DNA from: Streptomyces piniterrae
GTDB taxonomy: Bacteria; Actinomycetota; Actinomycetes; Streptomycetales; Streptomycetaceae
Direction: 5' to 3'
Length of the DNA stretch: 64,000 nucleotides
Assembly: GCF_005048155.1 (NCBI RefSeq)
Contig: NZ_SUMB01000013.1
Location: 1 to 64,000, forward strand
Shown here: piece after piece, positions 56,262 to 64,000 of the stretch
Numbering within the stretch: the first letter of the stretch is position 1
Layout: each line of letters opens with the position of its first letter
Program-made: the position numbers and the translations under genes
The notes under the pieces: generated by a model
Databases searched by the model: none
What the model was told of the DNA's origin: nothing
Seen by the model: only the letters and a program-made list of their open reading frames with translations

Positions 56262-58277
56262 TTGCGAGGATCCGCCCCGGAAGACGACAAGAGAGTCCCC
56301 CGCTCCGCCCTGCGCAGGTCCGGCACCGCCGTCGCCGCGGCGGTGTTATTGCTGCCACTGGTCTCGGCCGCCCCGTCGGCCGGGGCCGCAGCACCCCGTA
56401 CGGAGGCTCTGCAGCGCGCCTTCACCGACGCCGCCGCGCGGTTCCATGTGCCGCGCAGTGTGCTGCTGGGCGTCTCGTATCTGGAGTCGCGCTGGGACGC
56501 CCACGGCGGCGCGCCCAGCGTCTCCGGTGGTTACGGTCCGATGCATCTGACGGACGCCCGCGCGGCGCTGGCCGGTGTTCCGGAGTTCAGCGACGGTACC
56601 GAGGACGCCCGTGGCGACAGCGCCCGCCCGCGGAAGACCGCGCCGGAGGGCCGGGCCAGGGCTGCGGTACCCGCCGAACTCCCCGCCCGGCTGCGGACCT
56701 TGCCCAGGGCCGCCGAGCTGACCGGTCTGCCGGCGGAGAAGCTGCGCTCGGACCCGTCGGCGAATGTGCTCGGCGGCGCGGCGCTGCTCGCCGCCGAGCA
56801 GCGGAAACTGGGCCTGCGCGAGAGCGCCGACCCGGCCGAGTGGTATGCGGCGGTGGCGCGGTATGCGGGCGCCGACGACGCCAGGAGCGGCAAGGTCTTC
56901 GCCGACGAGGTGTACGACCTGATGCGCCGTGGCCAGACCCGGACGACCGACGCGGGTCAGCGGGTCACCCTCGCCGCCGCGCCCTCGCTCGCCGCCGACA
57001 AGGCCCAGGCGGACCGGCTCGCCCGGCGGGCCCCCGCCCGGGCGCGGGCGTCCGCGTCGGGCGACGACGGCAGTCTGGAGTGCCCGTGGAGCGTCGCCTG
57101 CGAGTCGGTCCCGGCGCCGTACGAGGAGTTCGGCGACGACGACTACGGCAATCACGACCTGGCGAACCGGCCCTATGACCAGCGCGTGGACTCGATCGTC
57201 ATCCATGACACCGAGGGTTCGTGGGAGACGACACTGAGGCTGATCCAGGACCCGAAGTATGTGTCCTGGCACTACACGATCCGCTCCTCGGACGGTCTGA
57301 TCGCCCAGCATGTGCCGACCAAGGACGTCGGCTGGCACGCGGGCAACTGGTACATCAACGCGCACTCCATCGGCGTCGAGCACGAGGGTTTCCTCGCCGC
57401 GCCGGACGCCTGGTACACGGAGGCGATGTACCGTACGTCGGCCCGGCTGGTGAGGTATCTGGCCCACCGGTACGACGTGCCGCTCGACCGGCAGCACATC
57501 CTGGGGCACGACAACGTGGCCGGTATGACGCCCACCGCGGTCAAGGGCATGCACACCGACCCGGGCCCGTACTGGGACTGGGCGCACTACTTCGAGCTGC
57601 TGGGCAGGCCGTTCACGCCCACCGCGGGCCCGCGCGGCGGCCTGGTCACCATCCTCCCCTCCTACGACGGCAACCAGCCCGTCTACACCGACTGCGAGAA
57701 GGCCGGCAAGCCCTGCGCGCCGCACGGCTCGGCCGCGGTCCGGCTGCACACCGGGCCGAGCGGGGACGCCCCGCTGGTGAAGGACATCGGCCTGCATCCG
57801 GACGGCAAGGACTCGACGACCGGCGTCAACGACACCGGGGCGCGTGCCACGACGGGCCAGCGGTTCGCGGTGGCGGGCCGCTCCGGTGACTGGACGGCGA
57901 TCTGGTATCTCGGGCAGCGGGCGTGGTTCCACAACCCGCGTCGTGCGCCGACGGCGGTGAACGCGAGGGGCCTGGTCGTCACGCCGAAGCCCGGTGTGGC
58001 GGAGATCCCGGTCTACGGCCGGGCGTACCCGGAGAAGGAGGCGTACCCCGCGGGGGTGCCGGTCCAGGACGTCGTCCCGTTGCCGTACAAACTGGCCGCC
58101 GGTCAGCGGTACGCCGTCGGGGACCGCAAGCGGAGCGAGTACTTCTACGCGCCGACGTTCGACGTCAGCCAGCATGCGATCGTGCGCGGCGAGGACGTCT
58201 ACTACGAGATCCAGGTCGGGCACCGGGTGGGCTATGTCCGGGCGGCCGATGTGAAGGTGCCGCCGTCGGGCCGGTAG
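56262..58277 (+). CDS. secreted N-acetylmuramoyl-L-alanine amidase with a TTA codon
   Basis: A 671-residue exported cell-wall hydrolase. A basic then hydrophobic signal (RRSGTAVAAAVLLLPLVSAA) leads to a transglycosylase-like helical domain (about 45-235; VPRSVLLGVSYLESRWDAHG). An Amidase_2 domain follows (about 305-440), with zinc/catalytic residues in IVIHDTEG, WHAGNWYINAHSIGVEHEG and GMHTDPGPYWDW. SH3-like segments make up the C-terminus. It cleaves the glycan-peptide bond. I chose TTG 56262 because GAGGAGG ends 5 nt before it. Codon 29 (56346-56348) is TTA, inside the signal peptide, so synthesis should depend on bldA and development. Confidence 0.88.
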   Translation: MRGSAPEDDKRVPRSALRRSGTAVAAAVLLLPLVSAAPSAGAAAPRTEALQRAFTDAAARFHVPRSVLLGVSYLESRWDAHGGAPSVSGGYGPMHLTDARAALAGVPEFSDGTEDARGDSARPRKTAPEGRARAAVPAELPARLRTLPRAAELTGLPAEKLRSDPSANVLGGAALLAAEQRKLGLRESADPAEWYAAVARYAGADDARSGKVFADEVYDLMRRGQTRTTDAGQRVTLAAAPSLAADKAQADRLARRAPARARASASGDDGSLECPWSVACESVPAPYEEFGDDDYGNHDLANRPYDQRVDSIVIHDTEGSWETTLRLIQDPKYVSWHYTIRSSDGLIAQHVPTKDVGWHAGNWYINAHSIGVEHEGFLAAPDAWYTEAMYRTSARLVRYLAHRYDVPLDRQHILGHDNVAGMTPTAVKGMHTDPGPYWDWAHYFELLGRPFTPTAGPRGGLVTILPSYDGNQPVYTDCEKAGKPCAPHGSAAVRLHTGPSGDAPLVKDIGLHPDGKDSTTGVNDTGARATTGQRFAVAGRSGDWTAIWYLGQRAWFHNPRRAPTAVNARGLVVTPKPGVAEIPVYGRAYPEKEAYPAGVPVQDVVPLPYKLAAGQRYAVGDRKRSEYFYAPTFDVSQHAIVRGEDVYYEIQVGHRVGYVRAADVKVPPSGR

Positions 58278-58319
58278 CTCCGCCGGCCGGCGCCGGGAGG
58301 TGCCCAGGCCGGATGACGA

Positions 58320-58370
58320 CAGCCTCGCGCCCGGTGGACGGCAGGACCGTTCACCGGGCGCGAGGCTGTG
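58320..58370. terminator. bidirectional terminator after the amidase
   Basis: ACAGCCTCGCGCCCGGTG (58320-58337) is perfectly complementary to CACCGGGCGCGAGGCTGT (58353-58370), an 18-bp stem. The loop adds an ACGG/CCGT pairing. It lies between convergent genes. Confidence 0.88.
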
Positions 58371-58416
58371 CGCGCGGCAGCTGTCCGCGCGGCGGATGTC
58401 CGCTCCGGGGCGCCGC

Positions 58417-58917
58417 TCAGCCCTGCTGGAAGAGTTCCGCGGGCAGCGGCTTGAGCAGGGCGTAGAGATCGTCGGTGATCGGCCGGTCCCAGCTGGCGAT
58501 GGTGACCAGGACACCGTCGCTGCGGTCGAACTGGGCGCAGGAGATCCGGCTCTCGGAGCACTTGATGCGCTTGACGATCAGCAGGTTGTCCTCGTGCATC
58601 ACCGGGGTGTCCTCGCTCTCGACGACCACCACCGGCTCGTCGTTGCCGAGCGCCGCGAGGAGCTGGGCGACCTCGAAGGGCACCTGGTCCTCGTCGAGCT
58701 CGCGGGCCGGGGAGCCCTCCGGCAGATTGCCGATGATCATCGCGGGGCCGCGGCCGCCGAACAGGTCGTAGCGGAGGAAAACGCCCTGGCAGCTGCCGTC
58801 GGGCGCGGGCAGCAGCCCGGCTCCGAGGTTGCCCGGCCAGTCACCGGGGTCCATGGCGAGGACGTCGAAGTCAGGCCCGGCGGGCGTGGCTGCGCTGCGG
58901 CGGCGGAGAAAGGACAT
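58417..58917 (-). CDS. conserved hypothetical protein (166 aa)
   Basis: A 166-residue soluble protein that I do not recognise. It has an alpha/beta look: VFLRYDLFGG, PAMIIGNLPEG, EPVVVVESEDTPV and GVLVTIASWDRPITDDLYALL. The last segment looks like a helix after a beta strand. No cysteine motif beyond a single CSESRISC, no signal and no membrane segment. It is a single-gene unit convergent with the amidase and separated by the strong terminator at 58320-58370. Confidence 0.75.
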   Translation of the reverse strand: MSFLRRRSAATPAGPDFDVLAMDPGDWPGNLGAGLLPAPDGSCQGVFLRYDLFGGRGPAMIIGNLPEGSPARELDEDQVPFEVAQLLAALGNDEPVVVVESEDTPVMHEDNLLIVKRIKCSESRISCAQFDRSDGVLVTIASWDRPITDDLYALLKPLPAELFQQG

Positions 58918-59030
58918 GCCGCCATCGTACGTGGCCGGAGGGCACGAGCGGCGCGGACGTCGGCGCGAGCGACACGCGCGGCGTACCGGCCGGGAGGCCG
59001 GGCGGTGCGGGGCCCGCCGTACCGCGCCGA

Positions 59031-59426
59031 TCAGCTGCTGGCGGCGAGCGCGGAGAGACGGCGGAGCGCTTCGTCCGCCGCGTCGTACGGCACGAAAAGA
59101 TGGTCGTGGTGAAAGCCGGCGACGACATTGCAGCTGAGGCCGGCGGCGGCGAGTTCGGTGGCGATGGCGGCGGTCAGTCCGACGGCGTCCAGCGCGGAAT
59201 GCACCCGCAGCGTGATCCAGCCGGCGACGTAGTCGTAGGCCAGGCCCGCCCGGTCGGCGTCCTCCTGGCGGACGACGAGGGTGCGGCCCTCCTGCTCGGC
59301 GACGGTGACGACCGGCGTCAGCCCCTCGGGGACGGCGCCGGGCACGGTCGTGAACACATAGGGTCCCTGGTTGAGCTCGGGCCGCATACCGCTCAGCAGC
59401 GCCCTCAGATCTCTCTCGCCCGTCAT
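59031..59426 (-). CDS. ACT-domain protein
   Basis: A 131-residue protein with two ACT-like halves. The first contains LLSGMRPELNQGPYVFTTVP and the second ITLRVHSALDAVGLTAAIATELA followed by NVVAGFHHDHLFVP. This is the stand-alone DUF2241-type ACT family; members probably bind amino acids or similar small ligands. Nothing nearby points to a pathway. ATG at 59426 gives the usual family start; upstream in-frame sequence is Arg-rich and unlikely. Confidence 0.82.
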   Translation of the reverse strand: MTGERDLRALLSGMRPELNQGPYVFTTVPGAVPEGLTPVVTVAEQEGRTLVVRQEDADRAGLAYDYVAGWITLRVHSALDAVGLTAAIATELAAAGLSCNVVAGFHHDHLFVPYDAADEALRRLSALAASS

Positions 59427-59598
59427 GATCGCCACTTTACGGCGCCGGCCCGGCCCCCTCGGCAAGATCGTCGGCGACTCCGCCGTGCCCGCCGTGCCCT
59501 TCATGGCGCGGAGTGACGACAAGATCCACCACCTGCCGGACGGCGGTCCTCACCGTTCCTGCTAGCGTCGCCGACTGCCGTCGATCAGAGGGGGCGAG

Positions 59599-59757
59599 AT
59601 GGCCGACAGCCGGCAGCTGCTGCGTGATCTCCCGGTCTTCGGAGGCCGCCTGCCCCCATGCGATCCGGTGGACACGCCGGACGATCCGGTGGAGCCGTGC
59701 ACCGCGTCCTGCCACCGCACCGGCGCCGGCCGGACCAGGGGCCTGCGGTGGCCCTGA
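59599..59757 (+). pseudogene. 52-codon ORF resembling the N-terminus of a PNPOx-type flavin oxidase
   Basis: ATG at 59599 follows GGGGGCGAG. The first 31 residues (LLRDLPVFGGRLPPCDPVDT, then PDDPVE) resemble the N-terminus of actinobacterial pyridoxamine 5'-phosphate oxidase-like proteins. After that the sequence becomes Cys/Arg-rich and stops at 59757. The leucine-rich-repeat gene starts inside it (GTG 59748, 10-bp overlap). It may be a broken gene fused onto a new neighbour, or a short leader peptide. The resemblance is from memory and needs a search. Confidence 0.45.
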
Positions 59758-60491
59758 CGCCCGCGCCTTCGTCTCCTCCCACCCTCAACCTCTGGAAGGC
59801 CGGGCTGCGTTGCGTTCCCGAGGAGGTCTGGGGGCGGGAGGACTGGGAGGTCCTGATCCTCGCCGACAACCACCTGACCGAGATCCCGCCCGCGATCGGC
59901 CGGCTCCGCGCCCTGCACACCCTGGATCTGGGCCACAACGCCCTGACCCGGGTGCCCGACGAGATCGGCGATCTGGCCGGGCTGACGCGCTGTCTCTACC
60001 TCCACGACAACCGGCTCACCGCACTGCCGGACGCCCTCGGCAGGCTGGACCGGCTCGGCTATCTCAACATCGGCGGGAACCCGCTGGATCGCCTCCCGGA
60101 GACGCTCGGCGACCTGGCCGGGCTGGTGGAACTCCGTGCTCAGGGCGCCGAGTTGAGGCACCTCCCCACGTCCGTGGGACGGCTCGGCCGGCTGCGGGAG
60201 CTCTGGCTGCGCGGCAACCGCCTGACGGACCTCCCGGCGGGCGTCGGGACGCTGCACGAGCTCCGCGAACTGGAGCTACGGGACAACGCGCTGCCCCGCG
60301 TCCCCGAGGCGCTCCGCGCCCTCCCGCTGCTGCGCCGGGTCGACCTGCGCGGCAATCGGATCGCCGAACTCCCGTCGTGGGTCGCGGAGTTGCCGTCGCT
60401 GGAGAAGCTGGATCTGCGGTGGAACGCCGTGCATGACGGGGCGGTGGCGGTCCGGGCGCTGCGGGAGCGGGGGTGTGTGGTTCTCGCATAG
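59748..60491 (+). CDS. leucine-rich repeat protein
   Basis: A 247-residue protein built of about eight to nine leucine-rich repeats of 23 residues, for example LHTLDLGHNALTRVPDEIG then LTRCLYLHDNRLTALPDAL then LGYLNIGGNPLDRLPETLG. No signal peptide, so it is probably cytoplasmic and acts as a binding scaffold. GTG start follows AGGGG by six bases and overlaps the small upstream ORF. It ends 13 bp before a terminator. Confidence 0.85.
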   Translation: MALTPAPSSPPTLNLWKAGLRCVPEEVWGREDWEVLILADNHLTEIPPAIGRLRALHTLDLGHNALTRVPDEIGDLAGLTRCLYLHDNRLTALPDALGRLDRLGYLNIGGNPLDRLPETLGDLAGLVELRAQGAELRHLPTSVGRLGRLRELWLRGNRLTDLPAGVGTLHELRELELRDNALPRVPEALRALPLLRRVDLRGNRIAELPSWVAELPSLEKLDLRWNAVHDGAVAVRALRERGCVVLA

Positions 60492-60503
60492 GCGAGCCGG
60501 GCA

Positions 60504-60537
60504 GGGCCTGTCCGACCCTGACCCGTCGGACAGGCCC
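60504..60537. terminator. bidirectional terminator, LRR / DUF397
   Basis: GGGCCTGTCCGAC (60504-60516) is perfectly complementary to GTCGGACAGGCCC (60525-60537), a 13-bp stem with an 8-nt loop between convergent genes. Confidence 0.85.
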
Positions 60538-60543
60538 CACGGG

Positions 60544-60783
60544 CTAGGTGAGGTCGAATTCGCCCTCGCGCGCGCCGAGGACGAACGCATTCCACTCGCC
60601 GGGGGTGAAGATCACCGCCGGGATATCCGGGCTGCGGCTGTTGCGCATCGCGATATAGCCCTCGACAAAGGCGATCTGGACCTCGCCCACCCCCTGGCTG
60701 CTCGACTGCCATTCGGCCTGTGTCAGGTCGAGCTCGGGCCTGATCCCGCCCGCGAGCCGCTCCTCGGTGATGCTGTCGGCCAC
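60544..60783 (-). CDS. DUF397 protein
   Basis: A 79-residue DUF397 protein; the family core is EVQIAFVEGYIAMRNSRSPD and the FTPGEWNAFVLGAREGEFD end. In Streptomyces these are usually encoded beside a helix-turn-helix DUF5753 regulator (BldB/WhiJ-like pairs) and influence development. No such partner is adjacent here. GTG start with AGGAGG nine bases upstream. Confidence 0.88.
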   Translation of the reverse strand: MADSITEERLAGGIRPELDLTQAEWQSSSQGVGEVQIAFVEGYIAMRNSRSPDIPAVIFTPGEWNAFVLGAREGEFDLT

Positions 60784-60873
60784 GTCCCCGCTCCTCCTGG
60801 TCGGTCGTCGGCGGCCAAGCCTAACCACTGCGTACGGGGACGGACAGGGGGCCTCCGCGGGCGGCCACCGGGG

Positions 60874-62064
60874 TCAGTTCTGCGGGGGTTCGGCGCCCAC
60901 CAGCCACATCGAGAAGAACTGCGCGCCGCCTCCGTAGGCATGGCCCAACGCCCGCCGGGCGCCGTCCACTTGGTGCGCGCCGGCCCGGCCGCGTACCTGG
61001 AGGGCGGCCTCGGCGAAGCGGATCATTCCGGAGGCGCCGATGGGGTTGGTGGACAGGACGCCGCCGGACGGGTTGACCGGGAGATCGCCGTCCAGTTCGG
61101 TGACGCCGGCTTCGGTGAGTTTCCAGCCCTCGCCCTCCGCGGCGAAGCCCAGGTTCTCCAGCCACATCGGCTCGTACCAGCTGAAGGGGACATACATCTC
61201 GACCGCGTCGATCTCCCGGCGCGGGTCGGTGATACCGGCCTGGTGGTAGACGTCGGCGGCGCAGTCCTTGCCGGCCTGCGGTGAGACGAAGTCCTTGCCG
61301 GCGAAGAGGGTGGGTTCGCTGCGCATCGCGCCGCCGTGGACCCAGGCGGGCGGGTGCGGCGAGCGCGCGGCCCCGGTCCGGTCGGTGAGGATCATCGCGC
61401 AGGCGCCGTCGGAGGACGGGCAGGTCTCGGAGTAGCGGATCGGGTCCCAGAGCATCGGCGACGCCTGGACCTTCTCCAGGGTGATGTCGGTTTCGTGGAG
61501 GTGCGCGTACGGGTTCTTCAGCGCGTTGCGGCGGTCCTTGTAGGCGACGAGGGAGCCGACGGTGTCGGGGGCGCCGGTGCGGCGCATGTAGGCGCGGACG
61601 TGCGGGGCGAAGAAGCCGCCGGCGCCGGCCAGCAGGGGCTGCTGGAAGGGAATGGGGAGGGAGAGGCCCCACATGGCGTTGGACTCGGATTGTTTTTCGA
61701 AGGCGAGGGTGAGGACCGTGCCGTGGACGCGGGCGGCGACGAGGTTGGCGGCGACCAGGGCTGTGGAGCCGCCGACCGATCCGGCGGTGTGCACGCGCAG
61801 CATCGGTTTCCCCACCGCGCCCAGTGCGTCCGCGAGATACAGCTCCGGCATCATCACCCCCTCGAAGAAGTCCGGGGCCTTCCCGATGACGACGGCGTCG
61901 ATGTCGGCCCAGGTCAACTCGGCGTCTTCCAGGGCGCATTGGGCGGCCTCGCGGACCAGTCCTGCGATCGACACGTCCTTGCGCGCGGCGACGTGCCTGG
62001 TCTGGCCGATGCCGACGACGGCCACGGGCTCCTTGTGCGGCATGAGCCTCTCGTTATGCGGCAT
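60874..62064 (-). CDS. thiolase-like lipid-transfer protein without the nucleophilic cysteine (A)
   Basis: A 396-residue thiolase-fold protein (SCP-x/Ltp type). The block that holds the nucleophilic cysteine in true thiolases reads VHTAGSVGGSTALVAANLV, with no cysteine. The C-terminal block is LGHAYGGGAQFFSMW. Such proteins, paired with DUF35, catalyse retro-aldol cleavage in sterol side-chain degradation. ATG 62064 has AAGGAG six bases upstream and lies 11 bp inside the previous gene's end. A second start (62043) repeats the first: MPHNERL then MPHKEPV. It is the third gene of the DUF35-thiolase-thiolase unit. Confidence 0.85.
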   Translation of the reverse strand: MPHNERLMPHKEPVAVVGIGQTRHVAARKDVSIAGLVREAAQCALEDAELTWADIDAVVIGKAPDFFEGVMMPELYLADALGAVGKPMLRVHTAGSVGGSTALVAANLVAARVHGTVLTLAFEKQSESNAMWGLSLPIPFQQPLLAGAGGFFAPHVRAYMRRTGAPDTVGSLVAYKDRRNALKNPYAHLHETDITLEKVQASPMLWDPIRYSETCPSSDGACAMILTDRTGAARSPHPPAWVHGGAMRSEPTLFAGKDFVSPQAGKDCAADVYHQAGITDPRREIDAVEMYVPFSWYEPMWLENLGFAAEGEGWKLTEAGVTELDGDLPVNPSGGVLSTNPIGASGMIRFAEAALQVRGRAGAHQVDGARRALGHAYGGGAQFFSMWLVGAEPPQN

Positions 62065-63106
62065 GTCCCTCTCCTTCGAGGACGGCGACCAGGTTCTGCT
62101 GCAGGCATGGGCCGGAGGTGGCGTGGGCCAGGGCGCGGTCCGACTCGCCCCGGTGGATGCGGGCGGCGGCTTCGCCGAGCCGGATGAGGCCGGCGGCCAT
62201 GACGGGGTTGGCGGTGAGCGCGCCGCCCGAGGGGTTGACGGTCACGTCGTCGTCGAGCCGCAGCGCCCGGCGCAGTACGACCTCCTGGGAGGTGAAGGGG
62301 GCGTGGAGTTCGGCGGTGTCGGCGGGCCGCGCGAAGGCGCCCGCGCGTTCGGCGGCCAGGCGCGTCGACGGCGATTCGGTGAGGTCCCGGACGCCCAGGC
62401 TGTGCGCCTCGATGCGGTGGTCCAGGCCGCGTATCCAGGCGGGGCGGGCGCACAGGGCACGGGCGGTGTCCCCGGCGGCGAGGATCACGGCTGCCGCGCC
62501 GTCGCTCACCGGCGGGCAGTCGCCGCGACGCAGCGGCCGCACGACGTAGTCCCCCATCGGGGCGGGGCCGCTGAGCTGCGCGTACGGGTTGGCGGCGGCG
62601 TCCGTACGGCTGCGGGCCGCGACACCGGCCAGCGCCCGCTCGTCGGTGGCTCCCGCGTCGATCAGGGCCTGCGCCTGAAGCGCGGCCAGGGCGACGGAGT
62701 CGGGCCACAGCGGCGCCACGTAGTACGGGTCCAGCTGCCGCGTCAGTACGTCGCGCAGTTCGCCCGGGGAGGACTTCCCGTAGGCGTAGACGAGGGCGGT
62801 GTCGGCCTCACCGGTGAGGATCTTGACCCATGCCTCGTACAGCGCCCAGGCGCCGTCCATCTCGACATGCGACTCGGAGACCGGCGGCCACGCTCCCACG
62901 CCGTCCAGTGCCATGGTGAAGGAGAAGGCCCGGCCGGCGAGGTAGTCGCTGGAGCCGGAGCAGACGAAGCCGAGGTCGGCGGTCTTCAGGCCGGTGCGGT
63001 CCAGTACCTCGTGGAGGACCGGCATCAGCATCTCCACCTCGGAGAGCTCATCGGAGGTCCGGCTGTGCGCGGTCTGCGCGAAGGCGACGATCGCCACGTC
63101 CCGCAT
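62054..63106 (-). CDS. thiolase-like lipid-transfer protein without the nucleophilic cysteine (B)
   Basis: A 350-residue thiolase-fold protein, shorter and more divergent than its neighbour. The nucleophile block is SESHVEMDGAWALYEAWVKI (no cysteine). DDDVTVNPSGGALTANPVMA and ALAHATSGPCLQQN mark the C-terminal half. It starts with AAGGAG eight bases before ATG, overlapping the DUF35 stop (TGATG). It probably forms a heteromer with the partner thiolase and the double DUF35 protein. Confidence 0.82.
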   Translation of the reverse strand: MRDVAIVAFAQTAHSRTSDELSEVEMLMPVLHEVLDRTGLKTADLGFVCSGSSDYLAGRAFSFTMALDGVGAWPPVSESHVEMDGAWALYEAWVKILTGEADTALVYAYGKSSPGELRDVLTRQLDPYYVAPLWPDSVALAALQAQALIDAGATDERALAGVAARSRTDAAANPYAQLSGPAPMGDYVVRPLRRGDCPPVSDGAAAVILAAGDTARALCARPAWIRGLDHRIEAHSLGVRDLTESPSTRLAAERAGAFARPADTAELHAPFTSQEVVLRRALRLDDDVTVNPSGGALTANPVMAAGLIRLGEAAARIHRGESDRALAHATSGPCLQQNLVAVLEGEGHAA

Positions 63107-64000
63107 CAGATCAGCTCCTTGTAGCTGTCGTAGTCGGCGTCGGGCTCGCCGGTGGGGCGGTAGTGGTCGGGGAAGCGGGCGCCCTCGGTCCACACGGGCG
63201 CCACCCGCAGCCCCATCCGGACCTGGTCGTACGGGATGCCGCCGATGCGGGCGTGCAGCGCCAGGTCGGCGCCGTCCAGGGCGATATGGGCGTAGACGTA
63301 GGGGACTTCGATGTCGAGATTGCGGGCTTTGATGTTGACGATGCAGAAGGTGGTGACGGTGCCGTTCGGCCCCGCCTCCACCTGCTCGTCGGTGGCGACG
63401 CCGCAGGTGGGGCAGGCGCCGCGGGGCGGGACGTACACCTTGCGGCAGGCCGGGCAGCGCTCGCCGACGGTCCTGCGGTCGACGAGCGCGTTGAGATAGC
63501 GGCTCTGGGCCCGTCCGGGCGCGTAGGTGTAGTCGAGCCTGGCGGGGGCGATGATGCCGGTGACGGGGCCGGCGTCGGCGTTGGCGTCGGTGTCTGCGTT
63601 TGTCTCTGTGTCCGTGTCGGCGAACTCGCCGCTGTGGGCGGTGGGTTGACGCCCCGGCTCGCTGTCGTACGGCTCGAAGCAGGCGATGTCGGTGATGGCG
63701 CCGGTGCGCTCCTCGGCCCACCGGATGCGCACCCTCATCCCGCTGTGTACGGATTCCGCGCCGGGGGCGTCGAGGGCGTGCAGCAGGGCGGTGTCCGCGC
63801 CGTCCAGGGTGACCAGCGCCCAGGCGAAGGGGGTGCCCAGGGGCTGCCCGGGGCGGGGGCGGGCGTTCCAGGCCCAGGTGGTGACGGTGCCGGTGGTGCC
63901 GACCTCGACCAGCTCGCGGATCTCCTCGGCGGTGACCGGGTCGTATTCGGTGGGCGGTACGACCACCCGGCCGTCGCTCGCCCTGACGCCGAGGACGGTG
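63106..64000 (-). CDS. double DUF35 (Zn-ribbon OB-fold) protein, partial
   Basis: The reading frame is open to the window edge, so the N-terminus is missing. At least 298 residues are visible. The first OB-fold half (TVLGVRASDGRVVVPPTEYD, then TGTVTTWAWN) lacks its zinc ribbon only because of the cut. The second half has a full ribbon (CPACRKVYVPPRGACPTCG) and OB-fold (GTVTTFCIVNIKARN). The halves are joined by an Asp/Thr-rich repeat (TDTETNADTDANADA). It is the likely partner of the two downstream thiolase-like proteins, with which it overlaps at TGATG. A GTG at 63966 is not a convincing start because the conserved fold continues upstream. Confidence 0.85.
   Translation of the reverse strand, partial: TVLGVRASDGRVVVPPTEYDPVTAEEIRELVEVGTTGTVTTWAWNARPRPGQPLGTPFAWALVTLDGADTALLHALDAPGAESVHSGMRVRIRWAEERTGAITDIACFEPYDSEPGRQPTAHSGEFADTDTETNADTDANADAGPVTGIIAPARLDYTYAPGRAQSRYLNALVDRRTVGERCPACRKVYVPPRGACPTCGVATDEQVEAGPNGTVTTFCIVNIKARNLDIEVPYVYAHIALDGADLALHARIGGIPYDQVRMGLRVAPVWTEGARFPDHYRPTGEPDADYDSYKELI

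Overview
This is a high-GC actinobacterial chromosome segment, almost certainly Streptomyces. The signs are strong GC bias at third codon positions, a complete conservon (cvnABCD), an NsdA-type regulator, a mycothiol-type formaldehyde dehydrogenase, many GTG starts and 4-bp start/stop overlaps, and rare TTA codons in only three genes. I see no insertion sequence, prophage, CRISPR array or tRNA; the window reads as chromosomal core and conserved accessory DNA.

Layout. 1-600: the 5' end of a 16S rRNA (minus strand) with its leader and promoters. 654-2848: PTS genes crr and ptsI. 2940-9754: a TTA-containing unknown, acetoacetyl-CoA synthetase, a GH31 glycosidase and a secreted VanX-like dipeptidase. 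9705-14219 (minus): a four-gene operon of Nudix/winged-helix regulator, J-domain/pseudokinase, VWA protein and a divergent adenylosuccinate synthetase paralogue, preceded by a promoter with two tandem palindromes; it is the most unusual system here. 14404-17942: DUF35 plus thiolase-like pair, then an EAL-CBS-GGDEF protein. 18215-20612: glpF-glpK. 20689-25394 (minus): conservon with cvnD detached from cvnABC.

26067-34904: a methylamine-demethylation module, probably for glycine betaine: ferredoxin reductase, Rieske ferredoxin, IclR regulator, mycothiol-dependent formaldehyde dehydrogenase, dimethylglycine dehydrogenase-like GcvT fusion, sarcosine oxidase and Rieske oxygenase. Together they would strip three methyl groups and detoxify the formaldehyde. 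Two near-identical 26-bp sites flank the regulator and mark the regulon. 34744-42165 (minus): a MukBEF/Wadjet-like trio (kleisin, kite, giant SMC) with no JetD/MksG nuclease gene beside it. 42325-49386 (minus): two GT4 glycosyltransferases, an SGNH hydrolase and a full-length fused oxoprolinase/hydantoinase, all joined by 4-bp overlaps.

49501-60783: single genes, many of signalling or developmental type: a HEAT-repeat protein, a PAS-PP2C phosphatase, an NsdA-like regulator, a TTA-containing phosphotransferase, a TTA-containing amidase, small conserved proteins, a leucine-rich-repeat protein that starts inside a remnant-like small ORF, and an orphan DUF397. 60874-64000 (minus): two thiolase-like proteins lacking the nucleophilic cysteine, and a double DUF35 protein cut by the window end.

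Three convergent gene pairs overlap by 50, 95 and 161 bp at their 3' ends, and five perfect or nearly perfect bidirectional terminator hairpins separate other convergent genes. All calls come from reading the sequence; no database search was possible.
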